Below the pieces are notes generated by a model. That model worked only from the letters and a program-made list of their open reading frames with translations. It searched no databases and was not told the origin of the DNA. This document shows positions 48,045-59,739 of a stretch of 64,000 bases of DNA, in pieces. The stretch lies in NCBI GenBank assembly GCA_030015575.1, contig JASDDO010000016.1:178558815-178622814 (forward strand). Direction: 5' to 3'. This DNA is from Agapanthus africanus. Its lineage: Eukaryota > Streptophyta > Magnoliopsida > Asparagales > Amaryllidaceae. Positions within the stretch are counted from its first letter, which is position 1. The number at the start of each line of letters is the position of its first letter. Made by a program: the position numbers and the translations under genes.

Positions 48045-48183
48045 AATACATAGCTTGAATACTACCGAATATTTAACTGAAATGATGGAGGGCTACGAAT
48101 GGTTTCTGGCGAAAACCTTTAACGTAATGAACTTGATATCGTCGAAGGAACGGATAGCTTTTAAAAATATAGTGACGAAAACC

Positions 48184-48420
48184 GTTGCTAAAGAGGTCAC
48201 TCCCGGTGAAGGGATCTCGGCTCTTTCCCCGTAGAATGGGGTGCAGGATATTCCAACTGAATACCACGGTGCAAAGCAAAAGTAATCGGCTATAGTGAAG
48301 TTAATGCCCTGACGCAAACTCTTTGTCCAAGGGGTCACTCCCGGTGAAGGGATCTCGGCCCTTGCCTCGTCGACCGAGGAGCAGGATATTCCAACTGAAT
48401 ACCACGATGCAAAACAAAAG
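48184..48420 (-). repeat. Two-unit direct repeat in the F leader
   Basis: Units from about 48184 and 48321 with GGTCACTCCCGGTGAAGGG, ATCTCGG and GCAGGATATTCCAACTG. Matches B 23231-23456. Confidence 0.85.
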
Positions 48421-49590
48421 TGAACGTCCTTGCAATAACAGCTTTTTGAAAAGTGTTCCAACAACATCAGATTAGGTTTGTTTTAACTTGCATTGATCCG
48501 AATCAATGCAGTCCCATCAATTGATCACACAAAAAAGAACGAAAATATACTGATGTACGTATATGCCATCCGCATTCGCCACTGGGTCCCGTCATTACCC
48601 GTTAGGTTAGCTAACTAACGACAGAGCGGGGACTGGACTAGCGCGGATGCAAAACATATACAACATCTACTAATATATATACCAATATATTATATTCGCT
48701 CAAGGCGTGATAAAATGCAACATCACAGAGAATGAACAGCATCACAGAAACAATACAGATATCTGGGATCCCCGGGTTTCACAGAGCCACTACTGAAACC
48801 CGACGTTCCCCTGGTCGTGTGGATAGCCTGTGCAATGAAATCCTAGACCCCTACGGGTGCGGCAAGTTACCCGCCAAAACCTGAAGCGAGGCAGCCCCCT
48901 TCAGCACCGTGAATGGACCACCCAGCACTTCACGGAATCCGGTAACTTGGGCACCCCTCCTGGGTCAACCTGTACCCCCTACGAGTGCGGCGAATAGCCC
49001 GCCAATCCTAGAGTAAAGCCCCCTCCGTCTCAATGCCATGAGATGCGGGCTTGTTGCCCTCTAGAACCCGGCTATCCGTGCACCCCTCCGCGGGGCAATC
49101 CTAGTACAGAAAGTAAAATATACATACAACGGGTACATCGACCGCAACCAGGTCGTGCCCCAAAATAATAATACAATCAGGCAGTGACGGCAGTCCACAT
49201 GTCGGACGCTCGCCCCGCAATATCAAATGTACATAATACAACCACAACTGTACTAGCATTGCAACCAGGCTATCCCCCACGACCGATCCGCAACATCACA
49301 GCAAAAACAGAACATCAACGTGAAAGTCACGTTCGCAAATCCGTCTAACCGGGCTATAGCAGTTAGACCGGATTTACCGATCAAGTGACATTCACGGTCA
49401 CAGATATAATGTAAATACTGTGAAATAATGTGTTTAAAATATCCGATCGATCAAATTTAAACAAGTGGGCTCCCAAGCATTACTGTAGCAGATCAAGAAA
49501 TTCTGGGCCCCATGTTATTATTCAAAAACCCCTATTTTCAGCCCAAAAAGATACTGCAGAAACATGATAAATCAATCTCACTGTAGTGCG

Positions 49591-49631
49591 GCGGAACCGC
49601 GGCCCAATGGGGGTTTTGGCCGCGGTTCCGC
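49591..49631 (-). promoter_or_regulatory. GC-rich leader hairpin of F
   Basis: GCGGAACCGCGGCC (49591-49604) pairs perfectly over 14 bp with GGCCGCGGTTCCGC (49618-49631); 13-base loop. Confidence 0.9.
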
Positions 49632-49832
49632 GCTCTTATGGACGATTCACTTTATCGTATTTCTGCAGAATTCTTATATCTTCTAGTAGATCACTTTTCT
49701 GTAACCTGAAAAAATTTTCGACACCAAAAAATTTCAACAGAAAACTGATGCTATTGAAAATGCTGATTTTGGAATTTTTGCTCGATCGAAAATGCAAACA
49801 CATATAACAAAGCTAGACTAAGTTAATGGCGA

Positions 49833-49846
49833 GGCTCTGATACCAC
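49833..49846 (-). other. Primer binding site of F
   Basis: Displayed GGCTCTGATACCAC beside the 5' LTR. Confidence 0.95.
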
Positions 49847-50574
49847 TGTAAGTGCACGGCGGCGCCCCGGCCGTCAATCCTACGGCCAAATGCGGAAGCG
49901 GTGATAAACTTTAATTTTACTTGAACTGGCAAACCGCCGCGCACTAATACCCGGATCGAACCACTAACTAGTCCTAGCTATCTACAAGAAAGGGAAGAGC
50001 GATATACCGACAGATCCGAGTCCTCCGGTCTTCTCGTCGTCGTCCCAATCTCATGCGGAATGTCCCGTCTCCTCCTCGTCGCCGGAAGTGCACCACATCG
50101 CCTACTTCTTTTACGGGCTCCCACCTCAATGCCGAGGCAACTCGGGCACGAAGCTGGCTAGTCGATGTGCCCAAGATGTGCTGTAGAATGTAGTGTACTA
50201 GTCTCATTTTGGGGTTGTAGGAATTGCCTTTTGGTGGAGGAAATGATATGAGCTTGTGGAGATGAAACATGTGGGATTTTACAAAGCTAGAATGACAAAA
50301 ATCCCACCCCAAGAATTTTGGACAGCCCCCTCCCACTAGTGGCCGGCCATGGAAATGGTGGTGAAGAGAAAATGAGAGAGTGGAGAGAGTGTATCAAAAA
50401 TGGTAGCCATTCTCATATAATGCAAGAGAGAGAGAGAGGAATGGTTATCATGAAAAGCAATGATACCAAAACAAAACCCATACTCCACCACCTACCACCA
50501 ACCTCATCATCAACAACCATGATGAGCCAAAAGTCATGCCATCATGACAAGAAGAATTCAAGAAGTCAAGGTCA
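49847..50574 (-). repeat. Element F, right-hand LTR, piece 1
   Basis: 728 bp, nearly identical to the start of the copy at 31520. It ends at G's target duplication GGTCA (50570-50574). Confidence 0.95.
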
Positions 50575-52746
50575 TGTAAGTCTACGCTAGCGCCCCGGCA
50601 GTCTACAGACGCCAAATGCGGAACAAAAACTTTTAAACTTGGCGCTATCGTATACTTTCACCCGGATCTGCCATTATTGCTAAACTAACAAACTGTAAAG
50701 AGTGTAGGAATGTTATACCGAACGATCCGAGTCCTTCGTTCTTCAACCATCATCCCACGCTCCGTTGCGGCTGCTCCAATCTCGTCGATCTCCGATCTCC
50801 TCGTCGAGGTGGCACCATATGATCGGTTCTTTAAACGGGCTCCCGCCTCTGACTCGAGGCAACTCGATCGTCAAGTTTGCCAAAAGAGACGACCAAGATT
50901 GATGTAGAGAATGAGTAGATGACTTTGTCTCACTTCGTCCAAATCCGTGGACGATCGGTTAATGAAGTTGCCGAGGGAATCGGGTGATGGAATGAAAATG
51001 GACTGTGAAATTCCATACACCGATAAAACCTATCATAATCTTTTTCTCTCTAAAATGAAATCAACAAGTGAAGTGAGGAGGAGAGAGAAGGCCGGCCATT
51101 TTATATGAAGGAGGGAGGTGACCGTAGGAGCAAGTGGTGACAATAAGAGAAAGCTTCTCACTCTAAAATATCTTAAGCAATCCAAGAAGCTTTAATAACA
51201 AAGCATGAGTCATTAAACACAATAATGCATAAATGATGACTATTAAACCTAGTCACCATTACAATAAATGCATCCAATTAGAACACAACACCAATTAGCC
51301 TAGTCACCTCATCTAGAATCTTCTAGAACACTGACTCATCATATCTGAAGAAAAGATAAATCCATTTTTAACAGAATGTTAAAAGACGGCTGATAGAAAA
51401 CTGGAAACTGGCAACTTCCAAAAGTGATCCTGAAACGACTTTCAGGATAACCCCGAAACTGTATAAATATACCCGCATTTGTATTACGACCGAATACAAA
51501 TGCAACTGAGACAAAGATATTATACCTACTCAATATAATACTCGGATCCGGCTTAAACCAAAGCCGACCAGTATCATCTGTCCGAAAAGTGACACGTGCA
51601 TAAACGCACGTGCATTTTCCGAACCCTGCCATAAAACCATACGGCCTCTACAACGTTTCGCCCGAACTTGGGAAACTGTCTGTGGGGGACTCTAATGACT
51701 CGTCAGCACCCTGGCAGTGGGTTTAACCACAAACCGTCAACGGCACTAGCTATGCGTAACGGCTGCCCATGGACTGACCTCAAGGGTGGCCGAGGAGCGA
51801 ACTCAAGGGAGACCGATGAGCGAACTCCTCCGAAAACCCTACTGAGCCTAACAGTGACAATGTATATACAGTCCGGTCCGTTCGTCAATGAGTATCGCAT
51901 ATCTGCCTAGGGGGCTAGCAACGTCAGACCCCCAATAGCAGTATAAGTCATGTCGGAGTGAAGCCCAAATACACCCTGAGATACTACTGGAGTACCTACC
52001 AGTAAATCTCCTACCATGGCCATGGATTTGTGTAATGGCTCTCCTAGACACAGCACGACTTCGCCCCCAATACCGGGAGAGACGAATCCCCTGCCGATCC
52101 GCTCACGTGCCTCCATATGGCTCGGGACTGTACCCAAAAGCTACCTGTTTGCACGACTCATTTGAGCCGTGGTAGGGTAGAAATCAAAGCACAGTGGGAA
52201 CTCACACGAGACAAATGACGACCTCAGGTCGATGAACTAACCTGTACACATGTCACCAGGGAACTGCTATCTGACGGTAGATATAATACTAACTAGCAGA
52301 TTCCCAGCGAGTCCTGTCCGGTGTACTCATAACCCAATGAGCACCTGTATACATCTTAGGTGATCCAACTGACACCAGTGGCTTGTGAGACCGGCCACCG
52401 CCCCTCGTCGGGGTCTCGACTGTACACACTAGTCTACTCCAGAGTATCGATGCCCTGTCTCGAAACTCCCACGACTAGGGACCACAATTAAGGATATGCA
52501 TATAAACTACCCAACTCTCACGTATATGATCGCCATCATACTGTTGGTAGTAAAGCAAGATCCTTAGGGCTCTATCAAAGTGTAACATGCAATCAGTCAC
52601 CTGAACATGTACACGACTGATAAAGGCAAACCAGATAGCATACTATCATCTCGAGTAAGACTGTGCTACCGGGATAGGTCCTCCGCAATCATTGCAATCA
52701 CGTACCTGCGATCCAATAATTGACTATGAGGGCACTATCTCCAACA
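50575..52746 (-). repeat. Solo LTR G
   Basis: 2172 bp, TGTAAGTCTACGCTAGCGCC...ATCTCCAACA, flanked by GGTCA (50570-50574, 52747-52751). No internal region, so a solo LTR. It belongs to the B/C/F LTR group. Hairpins include GCATTTGTATT/AATACAAATGC (about 51475-51505) and CACGTGC/GCACGTG (about 51593-51612). Confidence 0.93.
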
Positions 52747-52751
52747 GGTCA

Positions 52752-54280
52752 ATGAAAAGATGTCATGATAAAACAATATGCAAAGACCCCCTCCACAAAC
52801 ATTTATTTGCAACAATGCAAATAAGCCCTCCTCCACCAATCTTCGGCCATTGAACGATACAAATGAAAATGGCCGAAACGGAAAGCAAACTGGCAACTCC
52901 AAAAAACTGGTCCCGTAATAAATTACAGGAAAACCCCGATACTGTGCATACACACCCGCATTTGTATTCCGACCGAAATACAAATGCAATGAGACAAAAT
53001 CTCCACTGTACTATACTAGAATCCGGCTTATACCAAAACCGGCTAGTAATATCTGTTCGATCCTGATCCGTGCAATACCGCACGTATCTGATCGAACCCT
53101 GCCATATACCCATACGGCCTATAGTACAAACTGTCCGATCCTGATCCGTGCAATACCGCACGTATCTGATCGGACCTTGCCATATCTCCATACGGCCTCT
53201 ACAACCTTTCGCCCGAAAGCTGAGTAACAGAATGTGGGGGACTCTAAAGACTCGTCAACACCTTGGTTGTGGATTTAACCACTAGCACGTCAGAGGTATA
53301 AGCCAATACGTAACGGGCTAACAGGTATTGACTAAAAGAGACGTCTGTGAGCGAACTCAGCCTGACAACCCTACTGAGCCTGTCAGTGACAATATCCGTA
53401 CAGTCCGGTCCGTTCGTCTATGAGTATCGCATGGCGGGCCTAGGGGGTTGGTAAAAGTCAGACCCCCAAAAGCGGTACAAGTCGTGTCGGAGTGTAGCCC
53501 AGAACACCCTGAGATACTACTGGAATACCTACCAGTAAATCTCCTGCCTTGGCCAAGGACTTCGTGTAATGGCTCTCCTAGACACAGCGCGACCTCACCC
53601 CTAATACCGGGAGAGACGAACCCCTGAAGATACGCTCACTGCCTCCATGTGGCTCGGGACTGTACCCAACTAAAACCTGTTTGCACGACTCCTTTGAGCC
53701 GTGGTAGGGTAGTAATCAAAGTACAGTGGGAACTCACACGAGACAAATGACGATCCCCAGGTTGATGAACTAACCTGCACACATGTCACCAGGGAACTGC
53801 CATCTGACGTCTGGTATATGACCAACTAGCATGTTCCCGGCGAGTCCTGTCCGGTGTACTCATAACCCAATGAGCACCTGTATACATCTTAGGTGATCCA
53901 ACTGTCACCAGTGGCTTGTGAGACCGGCCACCGCCCCTCGTCGGGGTCTCGACTGTATACACTAGTCTACTCTGGAGTATCGATGCCCTGTCTCGAAACT
54001 CACACGACTAGGGACCATTTAAGGATATGCTTATAGACCCCAGCTCCCACTTATATGATCGCCCTCATACTGCTGGTGGTCAAGCAAGAATCCTAGGGGC
54101 TCTATCAACGTGTACTAGCAACTTGTCCGGTCACCTAAAACAGTACACGATGATAAAGGTAAACCAGATAGCATACTATCATCTCGAGTAAGACTGTCCT
54201 ACCGGGATAGATCCTCCATCAATCATTGCAATCACGTGCCTGTGATCGAATAATTGAATCTGAGGGCACTATCTCCAACA
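52752..54280 (-). repeat. Element F, right-hand LTR, piece 2
   Basis: Rest of the F LTR after G, nearly identical to 32235-33765. Followed by GAGTC (54281-54285), where E resumes. Confidence 0.95.
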
Positions 54281-54285
54281 GAGTC

Positions 54286-57200
54286 AGCAACGGTTTCCTG
54301 CTTGGAACTCTTCCAGCAAACCGCCCCTCCATTGAGGGTAAAGACATAACCCGACATGGACTTGGAGTCATCCTTGTCACTCTGGAAGCTGGAGTCGGCA
54401 AAGGCCTCAATCTGGAGGTCTTTTCCGCCATACACCAAGAACATCTCCTTAGTCCTTTTCAGGTACTTGAGAATGTTCTTTACTGCTATCCGGTGTTTCT
54501 CCCCTGGGTTCGACTGATACCGGCTTACAACGCTCAATGCGTATGCTACATCTGGTCTGGTACACAACATCACATACATAATAGAGCCTACCGCAGATGC
54601 GTAGGGTATTGATGACATGCGAGCCCTTTCCAAATCAGTCTTGGGAGACATCTCTTTGGAGAGGGTGATTCCGTGACAAGCCGGTAGATTACCGCGCTTG
54701 GAATCTTCCATACTGAATCGTTTCAGTATGGTGTCGATGTACCTTGACTGTGAAAGTCCCAGCATCCTCTTAGATCTATCACGATAGATCTGGATCCCCA
54801 GAATGTAGTTGGCATCGCCCAGGTCCTTCATGGAGAACCTCTGCGACAAGAATCCTTTAACTGACTGTAGCATAGGAATATCATTTCCTATTAGGAGAAT
54901 GTCATCGACGTACAAGACGAGGAATACCACATTTCTCCCTACAATCTTACTGTAAATGCATGGTTCATCTGGGTTTTTGACAAAGTCGAATTCTTTGACA
55001 GTATCATCAAAGCAGATGTTCCAACTCCGCGATGCCTGCTTAAGTCCATAGATGGACTTGAGCAACTTGCACACTTTACCGCTGCTCCCACTCTGAATGA
55101 ATCTCTCTGGCTGATCCATATAGACGCACTCTTCCAAATTTCCATTTAGGAAAGCCGTCTTTACGTCCATCTGCCAGATCTCATAATCGTGGAAGGCAGC
55201 AATGGCAAGAAGGATCCGAATGGATTTAAGCATGGCTACCGGAGAAAAGGTCTCGTCATAGTCCAAACCAGGTCTTTGACGAAAACCCTTTGCAACGAGC
55301 CTAGCTTTATAGGTTTCAACCTGCCCATCTACACCAATCTTCTTTCTGAAGATCCATTTGCAGCCTACGGGTTTTACCCCTTCTGGAGCAAAGTCCAAAG
55401 TCCAAACTTTGTTGGTGTACATGGACTCCATCTCGGTCCGCATTGCATCTAGCCATTTTACCGAGTCACCGCTCTGAATGGCTTGCTGGAAGCTAGTAGG
55501 CTCATCATAATTGACTGTGCAATCCTCTCTATCCCCGTCTATGAGAAAACCGAAGTATCTCTCGGGCGGATGAGACTGCCTACTACTTCTGCGGAGCGGC
55601 GTAGGAATGTCCGGTTCTCCTGAAACGTCTGGTTCATCCAAGCTTTCAGTAACAGCTTGTGGTTCTGGAATTTCTTCCAGTTCTATTGCGCCCCCACTTA
55701 TCTGATTTTCCAAAAATTCAGTTTCCAAGAAGTGGGCGTGCGGAGAAACAAAAACTTTTTGTTCTTCTGCGGAATAGAAAAGATACCCTCTGGAGTTCTT
55801 TGGGTATCCCACAAACTTACACAATACTGAGCGTGCCTCGAGCTTGTCCGCATGCTGCTTTTTTACAAAAGCTGGACATCCCCATACCTTAAGATACTTA
55901 AGACAGGGTTTCTTCCCACTCCACATCTGATATGGGGTGGTAGGCACAGTCTTGGTTGGAGCCTTGTTCAAGAGATATGCAGCTGCTTCTAGTGCATAAC
56001 CCCAGAAAGATCGCGGTAACTCAGCCTTACTCATCATGGAACGAACCATATCCAATAGGGTCCGATTCCGCCTTTCCGATACACCGTTGTGTTGTGGTGT
56101 GTATGGAGGAGTAAGTTGAGAGAGAATTCCATTCTCTTTTAAGTAGCCCAGAAACTCGGCACTCAAGTATTCTCCACCTCGATCTGATCTTAGAATCTTG
56201 ATACTTTTGCCGGTTTGTTTTTCAACTTCATTCTTGTATTCTTGAAATTTCCCAAAGGCCTCGGATTTGTGCTTCATTAAGAAGACATGTCCATACCTAG
56301 AGAAATTATCTGTGAAAGTAATGAAGTATGAATAACCACTTCGCGCATGTGTAGACATTGGACCACACACATCACTGTGTATGAGTTCCAAGAGCTTGCT
56401 CGATCTTTCTCCGCGTCCAGTGAACGGAGTCTTTGTCATCTTTCCCATGAGACAAGATTCACAAGTGGCATAAGACTGATACTCGAACGGATTCAAGTAC
56501 CCTTCTTTATGTAACTTAGTTAATCGTGTCTCATTAATGTGACCCAGTCTACAATGCCATAAGAAAGCCTGATTTGTTTCCTGAGACTTTCTTTTAAGTG
56601 TGTTCTGGACACTGAAAATCTGAGCTTGATTTAACACGTATATTCCGTTCTGTAATGTACCTGACCCAATCAGAACTTGATTTAGGTGGATGTGTACTAC
56701 ATCGCTTACAAAAGTAAATTCATATCCTTCCTTAGAAAGTAAGGATACAGATATGATATTATAAGTCGCATCTGGTATATACAAACAGTTACGCAAAATC
56801 AATATCTGCCCAGTTGTCAGTCCAAGATGATATTCCCCTACGGATTCAGCATCCATGCTCATTCCGTTAGCAACCCTGAGAGTCATATCACCTTTCCTGA
56901 TAACCCTACGGTTTCTCAGAGCCTGTAACGAATTACAGATATGAGATCCTGATCCGGTATCCAATACCCAGGAAGTAGGGTTAACTGACATACAGTTCTC
57001 AATCACAAACACACTCGAATCCGAAGCCACAACATGCTTCGAATTCTGGCTACTGGCTTTGCAAGCCCTGCAATCCTTCTGCCAATGTTCATTCCTGTTA
57101 CAATAGGAACATCCCTCTTTAATCATATCCAGTCCCGAAACTTTTGCCCTTCCTTTTCCTTCTTCTTCCCTGGTTTCCTTCAGGGTATAAGCAGAGGGCA

Positions 57201-57708
57201 GGGACTGTAGAATTAGGTCAGTACTTGACCCATTCTCGAACGTGGTCTCCAGGTCCGTGAGCTCAAAATAGCTGGTCTCTGTAAGGACGTTGCCCCCTAC
57301 AGATGACCCGACAGCCAACCTCGCTTGAAGCAATTCGTTCGAGGTCTTAAATCTTGCGATACGAGATTGCTCTCCATATAAAACTTTGTTATGGAGGAAG
57401 ATAGAAACTGAGTCCATCTTCTCGTGCTGCCTCTGGTTTGCACCATCAACTGAGGCTAACACGATGCACTTGGCTTTCGCACAATCCTTTTCCGATGTCC
57501 TGCGGATGTGAACATCCGTGACGGGGGAAACTGGACCTGAGACGGCAGGGATTTGATTAGTTAAGAGGTGTCCCAGCTTGTCATGGGCAATGGACATCTG
57601 AACAGACCTTTGCCAGTCAAAACAGTCAGGTTCAGTCATCTTTTTATCTAGATGTAACCTAGGTGTAGTCACAGGGTCACTGCAATTAAGAGAGAGAGAA
57701 GAATACAC
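54286..57708 (-). pseudogene. Element E Gag-Pol, Gag to start of RNase H
   Basis: One long open stretch of about 1140 codons. Gag (residues 1 to about 200, shorter than usual for the group) with CCHC knuckle CSYCNRNEHWQKDC at about 200-213. Protease DTGSGSH at about 250. Integrase HHCC finger at about 385-420 and catalytic Asp 446, Asp 509, Glu 545. RT with SIYGLKQASRSWN and YVDD near residue 943. The beginning of RNase H ends VADS, where F is inserted. The frame seems to start near the GAGAGAGAGAAGAATACACTC border; the exact start is uncertain. The last few codons of the open stretch on the left are F LTR sequence and not part of the protein. Confidence 0.9.
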
Positions 57709-58174
57709 TCAGCATGATGCTCTTACAAGTTTAGATTGGTTTTTAATTTGTCTAAACAGGATGGCTCCCACTGTCTCTCGAATCCCTCCTCAAACCAAAA
57801 AGGAAGAATTAGTCAGGATCAATCTCACCGTACAATTCTTGCTTAACCGTTCAGCCAGGCTGGTGTCGGTACTTCGAGGGAGGTTTTCCAACGCTTTCGC
57901 GAAGTTCCTTAATTTAAGAACCTCTTTTCCCTGGGGGCGTAGCCCCGCTAACACCTTTCTAGACACCTACTTGGTTTATAGCATTGATCGTTAAGTGAGA
58001 AATTTCCCGAGGAGTAGCATATACTCACAGTAGGATCGGGATCCAAATATCATTGCGTGACAAAACTGAAGGAATCCTACCAGAATCATCACACTCCAAA
58101 TGGTATGCAGTGCTAGCAAGTTTCAGTTCTTTTGAAACTCCCGATGTGGATTTTTGCCCCATGCTCTTATGACC

Positions 58175-58366
58175 TTGACGAAGGTCAACAAATCATAAGT
58201 CACATGTCAAGTTCTACCCGTCATTATCCAGGTTAATTTGAACCCACCCGTATATACCCTTGACGAAGGTCAACAAGGTAATACGACTGTCCCAAACCAA
58301 CGCATCTATCTATGCTACATATGAACACCCAACAGCTACCAATCACTATGCCTTGACGAAGGTCAA
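58175..58366 (-). promoter_or_regulatory. Leader palindrome triad of E
   Basis: TTGACGAAGGTCAA three times (58175-58188, 58260-58273, 58353-58366), all identical. Outer arms: CTTATGA/TCATAAG, CGTAT/ATACG, CTATG/CATAG. Confidence 0.9.
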
Positions 58367-59485
58367 CAAACATAGCTTGAATACTATTGAATATTCATAC
58401 GAAACGACGGAGGGCTACGAATGGTTTTGGCGAAACCTTGAACGTAGTGAACTTGATATAATCGAAGGAACGAAATAGCTTTTAAAAGGAGTGGCTCAAG
58501 CTCCGCATTTAAAAGTTAGTTTTGAAAAGAAACGAGTGGTTTTTCAAAAGTGTTCCAACGACTTTTACTTGGTTTATTTTCTTGCATTAGTTCTTTTAAT
58601 GCGTGATATTCTTGCATTAGTTCTTTTAATGCGTCCCATCAATTAATCCTACCATTGCAGAAAACAACCAAAATATGACGTACGCTTATGCCATTCGCAT
58701 TCGCCACGGGGCCCCGTCATTACCCGTTAGGTTACTTAACTAACGATAGAGCGGGGGCTGGGCTAGCACGGCTGTAAAACATAAGCAACGCCTAAATAAT
58801 ATCATATATAGATATATTGCAATGATAGCCATTTCAGATCACAGATGAACACATTGGATATACTAGGAATCCGCAATTCGTACGAGCCTGTAACGAAAAG
58901 CAGATTACACGGTCGCGGTGAATAGCCAATACCCCACCCAAGACCCCTACGGGTGCGGCAAACTACCCGCCAAGTACCCGAAGCGAAGCAACCTCCCTCA
59001 ATTCCGTGAGTAGGCCACTCGGCACTTCGGCATACCCGGTAGTTTGTGCACCCCCTCCATGGGTCTATCCTAGGAGCAAAAACAGTAAAAAGAAATTATA
59101 CAATGACGGCTACAACCCCAACCCGGTTGTGCGGCCATACAAATAATTATTACATCAATTTACAAATTTACATGAATTGAAAGAAAAGAAAACTCTCGTC
59201 TCACAACCCCCGGCTATTCACCCACGACAATCCAACATATTCATATACACATTCCAGCAACATTACAGATCACAGATTTGTATAACCCCCACTAATCGAC
59301 ATATAGCGATTAGCAGACGTTCAATACAAATATCACATTACAGAAAAACCCGTCAGCTAAAGTCTTTTAGAAGTTCGATCAAAAATACGGATTTTTAGGA
59401 CCCAAAAAAAAAAATTTCGTTCTGGAAAATCTGGGATGAAAATACATATTCCAAAAATCCCAAAACAACCCCAGGAAAACACTGC

Positions 59486-59563
59486 ACCAAACTTGGACCT
59501 CGGCCGAGTCAACTCGGCTGCGGAACCGCGGCGCTTTGACTCGATCGTTGGACCAAATTTGGT
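59486..59563 (-). promoter_or_regulatory. Leader hairpin of E
   Basis: Outer stem ACCAAACTTGG/CCAAATTTGGT (59486-59496, 59553-59563; one non-Watson-Crick position), inner stem CGAGTCAA/TTGACTCG (59505-59512, 59536-59543), with GCGG/CCGC inside. Confidence 0.8.
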
Positions 59564-59725
59564 GGGTGTTCACACAAAAGCCTGAGCCGATTTTTAAGAT
59601 AAAATTTATCAATTTTTGAACAGAATAAAAATCAGAAGAAACATGAAAATCTCGGGTTCGTTTCGTGACTTTTCTTTGATCGATCTTCTAGCTACTTTGC
59701 TAACATGTTAGATAGAGTTTAACTA

Positions 59726-59739
59726 GGCTCTGATACCAC
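59726..59739 (-). other. Primer binding site of E
   Basis: Displayed GGCTCTGATACCAC beside the 5' LTR. Confidence 0.95.

Larger units (their letters stand above)
47561..49832 (-). mobile_element. Element F leader
   Basis: Colinear with the B leader: triad, doubled block (about 48184 and 48321), GCATTCGCCACTGGG block (about 48570), CCCCTGGTCGTGTGG (about 48810), GTACCCCCTACGAGTGCGG (about 48972), GC-rich hairpin. No gene is seen. Confidence 0.8.
31520..54280 (-). mobile_element. Copia-type element F, non-autonomous family, holding H and G
   Basis: Two LTRs and target duplication GAGTC (31515-31519, 54281-54285). It sits in the RNase H region of E. H is inserted close to its polypurine end and solo LTR G in one LTR. 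Internal sequence (33766-33931 plus 44276-49846) aligns with B throughout. Once G and its duplicated GGTCA are removed, the LTRs are 2246 and 2257 bp and differ at about 21 sites plus two small indels (0.9%). No coding capacity is visible, so its proteins must have come from another element. Confidence 0.93.
57709..59725 (-). mobile_element. Element E leader
   Basis: 2 kb without a gene. Order from Gag: CACTGTCTCTCGAATCCC block shared with A, triad, GCATTCGCCACGGGG...GTTAGGTTACTTAACTAAC (about 58697), CCCCTACGGGTGCGGC (about 58945), hairpin, primer binding site. A short tandem repeat, TTCTTGCATTAGTTCTTTTAATGCGT, lies near 58578-58637. Confidence 0.85.

Noticed and set aside
49591-49631. Terminal inverted repeats of a MITE or other DNA transposon
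   Set aside because: The hairpins have short loops, no target duplication, and recur at the same place relative to the primer binding site in each element.
54232-54285. C-terminal extension of the E polyprotein into F
   Set aside because: The last codons are F LTR sequence read through by chance across the insertion border.
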